From Gonium pectorale (Eukaryota; Chlorophyta; Chlorophyceae; Chlamydomonadales; Volvocaceae): 64,000 nt of DNA. Positions 35,138-47,200 of this stretch are shown here, piece by piece. Where the stretch lies: the NCBI GenBank assembly GCA_001584585.1, contig LSYV01000015.1, forward strand, positions 1,907,734 through 1,971,733. Direction: 5' to 3'. The stretch's first letter is position 1; the number at the start of each line of letters is the position of its first letter. The position numbers were made by a program, and so were the translations under genes. Under the pieces are notes generated by a model. That model saw nothing but the letters and a program-made list of their open reading frames with translations. It was not told the origin of the DNA and searched no databases.

Positions 35138-35850
35138 CAGCCAGTCGCTTAATATTATCTCGCTAGAAAATGCGCGCTACCTATAACATAGCGCTTACTG
35201 TGTGAAACGCAAGGGCCTGAGGGTTGGCCGGGTGAAAGTTGCGTATTCCGCCGGTATGCGCCTCCAAGGGCGCGTGGGCCTCCTCTATAATCACGGAACC
35301 TATGTGGAGGCTTACCAGGCGGGGCCGTACGCCGAGTACTTCAGCTCGGTTACGGTCTTGAATCAAGGTGCTCTTTGCGACTTTGGAGCTTACTGCTCAA
35401 GCTTTACCACGAGAACAAAATGTCGTCTAAGAATGTCGAAAAGACCATCTTTCTTCTGTCGTAGGCATGCGCCCGTGCAGCGTTCAACCTAACCCTTGCT
35501 AATCCCCCGGGCTTCTGACCAGTCTCACAGCATCAACAGAAGTGTCAACAGTGCACACTCGACGCAAAAGCGACCCCACGTGGCCCGCCAGTGGCGCCAA
35601 GGAGGGGGAGGCAATGGCGGGAGGGCCGTTTAGTCTTCGCTTCTTGCAAGGCGGAGAGGAATGGCCCTTCACCTGTGCATACATGCACATCACCGTGCCG
35701 TTGGGGTCATCCCGCGGGCGTGCCCGTGGCGCTCTGGCTTGCGCGAGTCCATCGTGAAGAAAAACAAGAAACCTGCACAGAAAGAGGGAGCCCGCCTCTA
35801 CGGCCATACACGCCCGAAGGCGCGACGTTTCCGATAGGGCGGGCGGGTAC
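35138..35850. other. 5' flank of the aurora-like kinase, running into a repeat
   Basis: The first 60 bases (cttaatattatctcgc and nearby) are AT-rich and may be promoter or 5' UTR. Short open frames at 35202-35492 and 35542-35757 have no recognisable content. From 35755 the dispersed repeat begins. Confidence 0.4.
35755..35850 (-). repeat. Dispersed repeat copy cut by the assembly gap
   Basis: gaaacctgcacagaaagagg, gagcccgcctctacggccat, acacgcccgaaggcgcgacg, tttccgatagggcgggcggg, tac, and then N. It is the cleanest copy in the window and the reverse complement of the copy at 21234-21335. Confidence 0.85.
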
Positions 35851-36315
35851 NNNNNNNNNNNNNNNNNNNNNNNNNNNNNNNNNNNNNNNNNNNNNNNNNN
35901 NNNNNNNNNNNNNNNNNNNNNNNNNNNNNNNNNNNNNNNNNNNNNNNNNNNNNNNNNNNNNNNNNNNNNNNNNNNNNNNNNNNNNNNNNNNNNNNNNNNN
36001 NNNNNNNNNNNNNNNNNNNNNNNNNNNNNNNNNNNNNNNNNNNNNNNNNNNNNNNNNNNNNNNNNNNNNNNNNNNNNNNNNNNNNNNNNNNNNNNNNNNN
36101 NNNNNNNNNNNNNNNNNNNNNNNNNNNNNNNNNNNNNNNNNNNNNNNNNNNNNNNNNNNNNNNNNNNNNNNNNNNNNNNNNNNNNNNNNNNNNNNNNNNN
36201 NNNNNNNNNNNNNNNNNNNNNNNNNNNNNNNNNNNNNNNNNNNNNNNNNNNNNNNNNNNNNNNNNNNNNNNNNNNNNNNNNNNNNNNNNNNNNNNNNNNN
36301 NNNNNNNNNNNNNNN
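35851..36315. other. Assembly gap (465 N)
   Basis: A run of N. It begins exactly at the outer end of a dispersed-repeat copy, which suggests the assembler broke on this repeat. The true length is unknown, and frames drawn across it are meaningless. Confidence 0.99.
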
Positions 36316-37424
36316 TATCCAGGTGGAGCTGTGGTGTTGTTGTTGTCGCGGTCACCGGTCCGACGGCGCGTGAAGCCTGAGAAGCCTGGGACTGCGATGC
36401 CTATACGATGCTGACGCAGCCATGTGACGGAGGAGGTATTTGATGTCGAGCTCAGGGCATACGGCGGGGAGCTAATTCGGACGTCTTGAGACTGGTCGGA
36501 GGTAGACGGCTGGGACTGTATAGTTCCGGAGTAACCGTAAGGGTTCGTGCTCGCGTCAACGGTAGCGTGGAGGGTGAGCGAACAGGGCACATCGCGTAGG
36601 ATTGCGCGTTGTCAGCACGATACGGCAATAACAGCACAAAAGAGGTTCAGGAGCTCAGGGCTGGTCAAGCACTGTTGCTTGCACACAGTAACCACAGCAG
36701 ACTACGAAAACTTATCCCGATCCAGCATGCCGCCCGTCGCTTGGGCCGCTATGCAGGCCTCCTGTGCGGCTGCGGCCCTGATTGCCTCCTCCCCTTGCCC
36801 CTCTGGGCCCCTCCCTGATCAGGCTTCACTCCGTACACCTGTAACTCATCCACTAAACTATTCCATGTTCCGCTGGCAGGTGGAACCAAACACAACAGCA
36901 AGCGACCCGGCAGCCCGACCGTTCGGGGGGCGACCACGTGGGCATCCGGCCCTTGTCCGGTGAGGTTAAGCGCCCCACAGCAGATCTGAGCAGGGGCGTC
37001 AAACAGGACACTGGCTGCCGCCTCAAATGTACGGGCAGCCACTTGATCCACGGCACGACCTTGAAATCTGCTGCCGGGAGATAACTGGCATACATGCATA
37101 GCGTTGTGCACAACCGGGGGGTGAGAATTTGGATCCCATGGATTGGAGCGCTCCAAAACACTGCAACAACGCCCATGCTTACAGCACGGATGCACAAGAA
37201 AGCGGCCCGTGCGGCCATCACACCGGTCAGGCCTGGCCACGCGTCAACATACGATGCAATTGGTTTAAACATGAAACGTCATGCGCTTATACCGCACATA
37301 CGTAGGTGCAACAGTCCGTAACAAGTACGAAGGTGGCACTACCGGCATGTTACACGTGAAGGCCGGCGCCATGTTCACTGTCCATCCGGCGTGCCGACCT
37401 CCCAGGCCCAACAACCTGTACACG
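36316..37424. other. Region between the gap and WNK, no gene supported
   Basis: Open frames on both strands lack recognisable content. The part next to 37425 is the WNK 3' UTR. Nothing on the gap side resembles a repeat arm, so the partner of the copy at 35755 may be inside the gap. Confidence 0.45.
37350..37354 (-). terminator. Candidate TGTAA poly(A) signal of WNK
   Basis: TTACA on the plus strand about 70 bases after the WNK stop; another lies at 37179-37183. The second would give a more typical 3' UTR length. Confidence 0.25.
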
Positions 37425-40400
37425 TCACGTTGCTGCCAGGGCCTTGGCGCGGTCTTTGACGAGCCGCTTCCACTGCTTTAGGCGCATCACGACGCCTTTG
37501 ATGGGCCGGGCGAATTCCCGGACCACGGTCACGCCGAACCCATCCTCAAGACCTAATACCTCTCCCACAGGCGGCAGCCGCACGCCCGTGCATCCAGGCT
37601 CCAAGCCGTGCCCCGTGTAGCCGTGGTTGCTTGTTTCGGGCGACACAGGGGACGATTCCCCGGGGTCCTCCTGCAAGGTCGGCAGCGCGGAACAGGAAAG
37701 CGGCGCCATGCCATGCGGGCCGTGCCGCTCCTCGGCTTGTTCTCGGCGGGGACTGCCGTCAGCGGAGTTAGGTGCGCTCTCCACCCGGGCCGCTAGTGCA
37801 TGGTCCGTGCCGCTCATGGCCTCGCTGCCGTCGCTGGTCGAGACCCGTCGGCCTGGTATGGACGCGCCCTGCCCCTGCGTCGTCGTACTTGCCTCGCCGG
37901 TGGCGACACCGTCGCCTTCGGCAGCACCGGCGTCGAAGCTGCTTCGACGAAGCGCCCCGTCGCCGCTGCTGCTACGGCGCAACATAAATGCCGGCTGCGA
38001 CATGCTGCGGTCAAACCGCGGCGGGACGAAGCCGCCAATAGCTTCACCGGCGCCCCTCTCCCCGTTGTTGTTGTCGGAATGCCGCGCCTGCAGCACAACT
38101 GCCCCGCTGTCGCCACCGCCTAAGCCGGCCAGCGCGCTGCTAGGCACGCTCCAGTGCCGCTGGTGTTGGGTTGACCTAACTCCCGCCAAGCCGCCGTGGG
38201 GCCGCCCGCCCAGCACATGCGGGCTGCACGAGAGGGGCACGTCCGCCGCGCGGACAGAGCCGAAGTTCCGCGCAGAGGTGGTCCGCAGGCAGCGGGGCTT
38301 CACCCTACCGTCCGCCGCCGGGCCAGCCGCCTCAGGTCCCGCGTGAGGCGCTGTCACGGTCAGCACGACCTTGTTGCGGAAAGATGGGAGCCGCACAGAG
38401 CCGCTGCTCGTGAGCCGCGACTCCGGGCTGCTGCCGGCGGGTAAGGAATAGTTCGCCACGCTGTAGGCCTGCGGCGTTGCGGACTGCCCTAAATTAAGCG
38501 CGGGCGCGGCAGAGCCAGCCGGGGGTAGCGGCATCCGCCCGTGCGCACCCGCACCCCCGCGAGTCGGCGGCGGCGTGGTGAACTGGGTCGCGAGGGACGT
38601 CCCGAGCGGCGACGGCGCGCCGGCGCCCTCGGATTGCACCGGCTGTAACCCGTTCGTGGACATACGTAGTGCCGGCGTGACGGCCCCGTCCAAGGGCTGC
38701 TGCGCCTTGAAGCTGACACCGTCTAGTGAGCCGGACGAGCTGTGAGCGTAGCCGAGCGCGCTGCCGCAGCTGGCACGCGCAAGCCCCCCCGCGGTCACGC
38801 TGCTGGCTGCGCTGCCGGTGGGGGAGGGCAGGTCGGCCCCTGCAGCTGTCTGTACCAGGGCTGGCGACGCCTTGCCAATGCCGACGGGTTGGGATGAGGC
38901 CCTGTCCAGAGGTGAGGAGCCTGCCACCGGGATATCGGCGTCATTCCCGTAACCGCCACCATTACAGGACGAGCTGCCAGAGCGCCTGTGTTCCCGTGCA
39001 GGACTGCTGGGGGTCCTTGCCTGGCGCTCAGGCGCCGGCAGACGGCTCTGACCTTGGCCCGGGCCCGAGGTTGGGGCGTCGGCGGCATCGCGGAACAAGG
39101 GCCGGACCTCCCCGAAGCCTAATGGCCCGCCCTGCTCGGGGTGGCAGAACGGGCTTGCTGCATCACCGTCGGTCTCCCTATCTTCCTCCTCAAAGCCCTC
39201 AGCCAAAAGCCCAGCCTGCGGAGCCATACAGCGGCGGACAGGAAGGTAAGGCTATTTGCACACAATCAACGTGTTTGCAGTGCGGCCCGAAGGCCCGCTC
39301 CAAGCACTGTCAGATAGCACGCTGCAGATCTCAACTCGCGGCCGCAACCAAGTTCACCTTCAGGAGCTCTATGGGCACAAGGACCTCCTCATCGTCGTCG
39401 CTGCTGTCGCTGCCGCCGCTGCGCGGGCTGGTGGCATTGCCCGTTCGTTGACCAGCGTTACAGCTGTCGCAGCGCTGCAAGAAGGGGCTCTTCACCTGGG
39501 CCTCCAACGCAGCTGCGTCGCCCGCAGCGGGTGCGCCGGATACAGGGCCGTTGCCCTGCTGTGACTGCGACTGCGGTTCCGCCTCCCGCTCGGCATGTGA
39601 TTCCGACGGGGTTTCTGCATCCGCGTGGCTCAAGTCCTGTTGCTGCCCATGGGACGGGCCAGTCGCTGCCTGCGCCGCAGGGCTGTCACAGGGCCTGTCT
39701 GCAACGTACGCGGTCGCATCGGGCTCCGGAACCAGGGCTCCGGCGCCCGGCTGCAGATCCTCCCCCGCAGCCCAGGGCACAGTCGAGGACCGGACCGGCT
39801 GGCGGTACGGCGGCGACGTCGTCACAGAGCTGACGACGCCGCTGCTGCTGCTGCAGCTCTTCTCGGGCGCACAGAGGCCGCTCAGGCGGGAGCGTGGGAG
39901 GCGCTGTGGGATCATTGTGGGCGTTGACGCGGCCTCATCAGCCGTAATCGATCGATCCGAGAGCGAGAACGACTCCTCCGAGCCCCGCAGTGGCGGCTCG
40001 CCGGGCGGCATGGCTGATGCCGTGCGCCCCAGGGGCGACGGCTGCGACGGCACTGGTCCCGTCGTCGAGGGGATGCGCAGGTTGGCAAGCTGAGGCGCTG
40101 ATCCTCCTCCTGCCCCCAGCATTCCCGTAATGCTGGCCCGGCTACGGGCCACCATCGCTGCTGCCGAGGGCAGCACGGCGTCCGAGCTGGCGCTGTTGCC
40201 ACCGAGGGCCGCGCCGTGGGAGCCGGCAGCAGAGCCCGTGGGCGAGGTGGGTCCGCTGGGGCTGAGGCCGGATTGGTGCGAGTTGAGCTGTATGTGCTGC
40301 TGTTGAGCTGCCAAGCGGGCCAGGGCCTCCTGCTGGTGCAGCGCCTCGCGCAGGTCGCGGAAGCTGGCGGCACCGTGCAGCGTGCCTGGCGGCAGCAGGG

Positions 40401-43400
40401 GAGGCAGCGCAGTGGGCTGGGTCGTCTTACGCCAGGGCCGGACATTTGGAGCGACGTAGGGGACCAACGGGTCAGCATCTGTGCTCAACCCACGGCCTGG
40501 GGGCCATTGCGAAGGTTATTGGGCACACAGTACTGTGGCAGAGGCAACAGGCTAGCCCGGTGAGCAAGGCATGCGCTGTTTGCCCATCCTGCGATTTGGG
40601 TCCCACCTGTGGGCGTGTTCCAGCCCGTGCCCGTGCCGCTGCCCCCGTTGGCCAGCGACGCGAGCATGCCGGCACTGCCGCCGTGCGCCGAGGTGTCCTG
40701 GCCTGAGCGCACCGGCTCCAGGTAAGGGTGCTTCAGCAGCTCCCGCGCGGAGGGCCGGTCGGCAGGGTTGTGCGCGATGCAGAGCGAAATGAACTCCCGC
40801 AGCTCCTGGCTGCTCACCCGCGCCAACGAGGCGGGAGGCACGCCCTGCCCACGGGATGACACCAGCTTGTCAAGGAGGGTCCTGCAGCGCCCGGCTCCTT
40901 TGCATGCATATGCCTAAGGCCATGCGCGTTGATGAGTGGCGGGCGACTGGCCCCAGACAACGGCCTTGACGCTCGCCTTCCAGCCTCTGGTCGTCAGGAG
41001 GCAAAATCAACAACTTGGTCGTGTACTCACCAGCGTGACCTTCTTGAAGATCTGCGGGACGCTGTGGCACTCCGCGTACGGATACTCTTGCGTGGCCAGT
41101 TCCAGCAGGCACATCCCGAAGCTGCGGGAGCAGGGTACGGGCAGTATTCACTTCTTGGGCCGTTGCATTATCACTGGCACGATTCAAACGCAGGACAGAA
41201 ATGGGGCGTCGGGCCGTCAAACCGAGGCTGTGCGCGGGAGGAGTCGAGACCGAGTTTCGCACCTGTAGATGTCGCAGCGCTCATCGTACGACTCTTCGTA
41301 CACCTCGGGGGCCATGAACTCGGGCGTGCCAACCACCGACATGGCCTGCTGCTGCACGGTGGCGAGGCCCAGGTCCCCGATCTTGATCTCCCCGGTTGCG
41401 CTGTTGACGAATATGTTGTCGCACTTTAGGTCGCGGTGCACGATGGGCGGCACGTGGCCGTGCAGGTACAACAGGCCTGATACGTAGTGGAGAGGGGAAG
41501 AGGGGCGGCATAGGAACAAAGGAAACAGTTGGATCTCTGGTGTGCAGGACGCCGGTTTGCCCTCCGGTGCGCCCCGCCCGCTCACCCTCCAAGATCTGGT
41601 GCGCCCAGCGTTTCAGCACGTTCTCGCTGAGGACCTTTATCTTCTTGCGGTACCTTCATGGCAGCATGCAGGCACGGTTCAGAAGTTCGCTGTATGCAAT
41701 CCGCAGAGGCACCCAACGCGTTCAGGCAAAGCATGTGAGCCCCAACGAGTCTGCCGTCATGAAAGACCGGGAATCTCGTGCAACAGGCCAGACGCCGGGA
41801 GCGCCCATACTAAGGCGCGCCAGTGCTGGGCAGTGCACGGCGCCGTGTTTCCAGCACAGGGTGGGCCTTGAGCACCAATTCCTTACACCCATGATTTCCT
41901 TGGGCGCCTGCCTCCCGGGGATTCACTTACTGACGGAGATTGCCGGCGGTGAAGAGCTCGGTTATGAAATTGATGTGCGAGTTCTTGTGGTCAGGCCACC
42001 AAGCGTAGAACCTACGACAACAGTAAGGGGCCGTGGCGGCTCAGCCTTGCCATCCCGCATAGTCAGCAGCCAGCTGCCGCAAAGCGAGAGCTTGCGGGTC
42101 GCGGCCTGGAGCTTCAGCCTGGAACGCGCCTCCCAAGCTTCGCCTTCCAAGTATCGCCCCTTGGCCGCCTGGTCCGCTCTACGCACGCATGTCCAGGTCC
42201 TGCCGAGGAGGCTCAATGCACACGTTTACAGAGCCCACGTGGGGCCGAGCGCACGGCTCCCGCGGCCAAAGCTTCTCTGTACTCCCGAAATCGCTCCGCC
42301 TGCCAATGAACGGTGTAGGCGCGCTGCGGCTTAAGGCGACAGTAATGAACTGCACGAGCCTGCACAAGGCCGCGCCTGCAGGCCCCGCGTGGCCCCTCCC
42401 TTGGCCCCTCCCCTCCTCCCGCGATTTGCAGACTGACGTCATAATGTTCTTGTGCTTGAGCGTTTGGAGCACGCGGATCTCCTCGTGCAGGTGCTGCCTC
42501 GCCTCCTCATCGCGGTCCATTCCCAGCAGATCCACCTGAGGAGGGGACGGGGTCGGCGATTGTGGCGAAACGGACCGCGAAGGTGACGCGAGCTCGGAGG
42601 GAAGGCAATCCGGCAGGACAGGGGAGGGGATGCCACGTGCTGCCACGGAGGGGAGTTGCCCGATTTGTCGCAGTGCTCTTTGTGGAGGCGTGAGGAGGGA
42701 GAGCCAAGGGTTGGGGAGAAGGCCGTGTCAGTCGAGACGGCGGTTCGGGCACGTGCCTCTCTGCAGCGGCGCTTGGGGGGCAGCCGAACGGCTGGCTGCA
42801 GGATTGGCACGGTAGGCTGCCAGGGCGGCCATGTGGGCTGGTGGGGCAGTAAAGCCGGACAGCCGGGTAGAGACACACGGGGCAGTGGCAGGGGCGGACC
42901 GGGTACAGCCAGCTATCAGCGCGCCTTCCGGCCTTTTGGGGTGCATGATGTGCACGGAGAAAACAAGCATGTGCTATGGCTGCACTCCATAAGTTGCGCC
43001 ACTTCAGATTACCCCAGCCCGCTACGAGCAAGGCAGGGCCAAGCGCTTCTTCAGCAGCTCGGGTGCGGGCTGCGGAGCACTTGACAGGATGCACGCGTCC
43101 GTCCAGACCTCACGCCGCCCCAACGCCACACCCGGCCCGGCACCGCCTTCCGTTTGCGTAGGCCCCGGCGGCGCACGCCCCCTTGTATTCCGCCTTATTA
43201 GTTATATACATGCTTTAGGCAGGGCAGGGTAGCGCTCTGGCAGGGCTACGGCCGCTCTGGCTGCCCATCGGGCGAGGACACACTCGACCTATCAAACGCC
43301 CCAGCACAGCAGGTCCTCCCCTACCTGGTTCCACGCAACTTCCGTGCCCTCCTCTGTGTCAAGTGCCTTGTACACACGCTTGCACGCACCCTTCCCCAAC

Positions 43401-43706
43401 AGGATGTTGTACTGCAGGGGGGAAGGGGCCCATGAGGAGTGGGGTTAGCGGGAAGGTGCAGGAACGGTGTCCGCCCCCGTGCCCAGGCGTTTGGCGCACG
43501 GTAGCGACACCCACGGCCGCTTCATCCACAAGACGACAAGACATCCCGGTGCAATGTGTCGGGGGCGCCTCAAAGCGCTGCAATGTTCCCGGGGAGTCAG
43601 GCTGTGCACTCACCCGTATGTAACGCCCATTTGGCGACGACTCCACTTCTTTTGTTTCCGCGTCGTCCGCACCATTGTTGCTCGAGGGCCACGGAGAAGG
43701 TGACAT
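37425..43706 (-). CDS. WNK: WNK (with-no-lysine) Ser/Thr protein kinase with a long C-terminal tail
   Basis: Ten exons: 43706-43614, 43411-43325, 42535-42438, 42011-41931, 41653-41586, 41476-41263, 41121-41031, 40844-40607, 40478-39358 and 39215-37425. All phases agree: 1293 aa. Residues about 30-290 form the kinase domain. The Gly loop [14 protein letters not shown] has Lys at residue 42, where WNKs place their catalytic lysine, and the usual beta-3 Lys position is Asn 59 in EVAWNQV, as in plant WNKs. Further motifs are [16 protein letters not shown] in place of DFG (also WNK-typical), [29 protein letters not shown] and EYPYAEC. The remaining roughly 1000 residues are low-complexity Ser/Pro/Gly/Ala with short basic and acidic patches, ending in a basic segment ([16 protein letters not shown]). 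The start is chosen as the only ATG leading into the domain. WNKs sense chloride and osmotic state in animals; in algae the role is open. Confidence 0.95.
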
Positions 43707-44236
43707 CCCCGCAAGTCCAACCTGCTAACAGCCCGCAGCCCAGGTGGTCCCGATGCGTGCTGAGAGAAGCTGAAGGTCCATGAGGGTAACTGCCAGACTG
43801 CTAGAGGGGAGCCCGGCGCCCAGGAGGGCGCGGAGCGACTTAATGGGCGGCTTGTAGGCAGGGCTGAAGCTCGTTGGCGGTGTTGCCGGTGAAGCGAGTG
43901 CATTGCTTGCAGTGCCAAGTGTACTGCTGGTTTCGAAGCAAGATGCTTTGCGAAGTAGCAGGTTTCGTAACATTAAATATTTTACTGACTTAAAGGACAC
44001 CCGAACTTACAGAATCTACAGACGTGCTCAGTTTGCCCTTATTGCAAGACTCTTCGGACGTGTTAAGGCGCTCTGCTTTACACAGCTGCTAAATGTATCT
44101 GGCTATTTATGGCTTCCATGTACATATATTTTTAACCGCTGCCTAGCTGGGGCAGCGGTCGGTTAGCAAAGTTGTTTCGAGCGCTCTCCAGGGTCAGCGC
44201 CCTTTAGTTGGTGCATGAGAGCTTGAGGCGTGGAAA
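43707..44236. promoter_or_regulatory. Divergent promoter region between WNK (-) and the unknown gene (+)
   Basis: The two start codons are 530 bases apart and face away from each other. The right half (about 43930-44140) is clearly AT-richer than anything nearby (acattaaatattttactg and similar). Both promoters must lie here, possibly shared. No defined factor site is recognised. Confidence 0.5.
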
Positions 44237-47200
44237 ATGTCGAGCCTCCAGCCATCGGCGTCATTGCAGAATGGCCGGGGCGGGACCCCAACGTCTTCCT
44301 ATCGCGCGGGTAGCATCGGCAGAGAGCGCACTGTGGGCAGCATCAGTATGCCAATCTCGGGTGCGGCACGCAAGACGCACAACGACCTCGAGTGAGTACA
44401 TGTGTGGGGTGTGGGTGTGGGCGGGCTTTGTGTGGGCGTGTCGGCGCTTGGCTAGTGCCCTTGCCAAACTCAGGCTACCGTATGAACTGCTTGGTGTTGT
44501 CAGGGGGGAATCCCTGGGTTGGGAGGCAGTCCCGGGCCTCGAGCACAGTGGTGCCAGCAGAAGCCAAGAGGGGACACGCCGCCGTTCATGCCCTGAAGGC
44601 ACCGTGCTTCCTTGACGCCGCGTGCATGAAACGCATTGCACTGCACTGCACTTGCGGCCCTGGTGCAAGCCACGTGCCGCTGTTGCCTGTCCGCACGCCC
44701 GTGCATTGCGGGTCCTTCGCGCCTCCTACGGAGCCACAGGCTGGCACCCTATTGCCCTAGTTCTTGACTGTCCTTGCCTGCCGGAAGTCACCCAGCTAAC
44801 GGTCCCATGTCCATAGGTTTAACTTGGGGAACAGCAAGGCGCGCGTCATGAAGTTGCTGGACGACCGGACGCCTCTGCCCTTTAAGAAATTCTTCGCGGG
44901 GCCGCTGTACGATAGCCTGCTCAACGCCTGCCTGCTGTACTTCACCTCCCGCTTCATGCACGAGTACGCACGGCTGGCGCGGGGCTGCCCTGGTCTTGGC
45001 TGTGACGCTGCGCCCGCATGGCGTGGCCTGTTCTCGTGGCGTGGCGCTGTGGTCTGGGCATGGCAGGGGCGCTGCAAAAGAGCTGGGAGAGCTCTGTGAT
45101 ACAGTGCATACAATTGCACCGCCAGGGCCATGCGGCCCGTGGGCCTTGCTGGATATCTTGCGCCTGCTCGACTCGACATCATTAGGTAAGCGATCACCAC
45201 CGCCCTCGCCGTTGTTTTCGTTGTCTGCAGCTGGATCTCGAAGGCAATGGACAAGGCGCGCAAGCAGCACATGGAGGGTTACAACCCGTATGCGGTGGCT
45301 GCCCGGTTGGCGGAGCTGGAGGAGGTGAGGAGCCCCGATCGGGGAGGCATCGAAAAGAGCGGGGCTCCTGGCACCAGGTTGAGAGTTGCAGAAAGACAGG
45401 GCTATGACTTATGGGCTGGCAGTACGCAAGTAAGCGACGGGGCGGGGACGGGCTACAGAAACGGTGGCTGCGGAGGGAGGTCTGGAGGGAAGACGAATGC
45501 AGCTAGTGGTGTCGGGTGGGTCAGCGGGTGGGGCTGTGCGGGCTGTAATACAGGCAATGCAGGCCATTGATTCCTTCCGCGCTGCGCCATGGCCGCAACG
45601 TTGGCCTTTGTCCTCCGGTTTTGCGTGTTGCCCAGCTGCGAAGGGACTGCTCGAGTATAGGCTTGCGCCGCCAGCAAACCCATGGGTTCCCTAAATTTCC
45701 TCGCAGGAGATGGACGCACAGCGACTGGAGCTCAGCCCAATCTACTCGCAGATTATCCTCAAGTTCAGCACGTACGACAAGCCGCAGCAGGACCGCATGT
45801 TCTTTGAATGCCTGTACGAAACGCTGGTGAGCGCTTGGCGCGACGGATTACGGGTTTTGGAGGGCAGAGGCAGCAAAACGCAGGAGGAGCGTCGTGCTGA
45901 CAGCCCCCTATGGCGTCGCTGTGCGCATGGCCCCGGAGCAACCCGCGACACGGCAGCAGCGCTGATAACGCCGATAAATGCTGCCTGTAATTTCAGACAG
46001 AACGGCAAGTGAGAAACAGCCCCGTTGTCAGGGACTTAAGATGGGGTCAGGACATGGAATGGTGACCTCACGCGACGGGTGCTGTTACTGGGTCGCTGCA
46101 GGTGAGCATCCTATGCGACGCCTTTTGCTCGCCCAAGATGACCGGGGCGATGCCCACGGGGCCGGCGCCGACGGGCCCCACCGGCCCACCGGCCTCTGCA
46201 GCGGCCGCGGCAGCAGCAGCGGCTGCGGCCGCGGCGGCCGCGGCGGCAGCCGGTGCGGGCAGCGGCGACGGTGGGGCCAGCAACGCGGCGGCGGAGCTGG
46301 CAGCCAGCCGACGGGCGGAAATAGAGGCCGATATTGGGGCCATGTTCCGGTCACGGCACTTCAACGCCAACCAACGAAGATATGAAGCCCCAAGGTCCGT
46401 CCGCCCTTCATCTCCGCGTTTTCTTTACGCCGCCGCAAGACAAAGCACTGGCGCACGCATTTCCGGCATGTTTTGCGTTGGGTTGGCAGCTGCTGTGTGC
46501 TTCTGTACGGCATTGAACGCTTCCAGGCTTGTTCCGCACACTCTAGCATATTCCTCTGGCCGCGCGCCTCCCCCCGCCCCTTGCCCGCAGGTCTGTCGAC
46601 ACGCTGGGCGTCAAGGAGCTGTATTCACTCAAGCACGAGACGTCCAACCGTGCCCTCAACGCCAAGATGCTTTCATCCCTCTACGCCAAGCCACCAAACC
46701 TGTCCGTACAGGTGTGTCGGCATCTCGTACCCGGGGGCCGCCAGCCCCGCTGCTGCAGGATGCAGGACCGCCTCAAAATGGTGCAAGCAACCCCACATCC
46801 TCCTGGCCATGCCACACTGCCATTTCAGATGCCGCACCTGGGGGCGCGACGCTGGTCCCTCTCGTATCGGTGTAGCGGTGTGCCTGTGCGGACTGGGCTG
46901 GACGGGCCGGCAGAGGCCCAGAGCAGTACCACGTCAGGGACAGCAACAGCACCCCACTCGCGATGACGCACGACGCAAATGCCAGTGCAATGGTAATGAA
47001 TCCCCTTAACCCATGACCCTCCCCGGGCGCGACGGCGATGCGCGTGCCACCCCGCGGCCACTCACAGGTGGCGTCCGTGACCAACTCCCCGCTCATCAGC
47101 CAGTACATCTCGTCGCCCATAGTGGCACGTGCCAAGGTCAAGGACCCGCTGGAGCGCAAGTCCATGTTCGAGTCGCTGGCGCGGGGCGACAAGGTGCGCC

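Noticed and set aside
35499..36590. Long frames crossing the N gap on both strands
   Set aside because: They exist only because N is read as X; the real sequence is unknown.
38726..39451. Plus-strand frames opposite the WNK tail
   Set aside because: Shadows of the low-complexity WNK exons; no domain, and they cross a clear minus-strand intron.
40845..40880. Earlier acceptor for WNK exon 8 adding DKLVSSRGQ
   Set aside because: Joining TL directly to [10 protein letters not shown] restores the usual WNK spacing and uses a good CAG acceptor.
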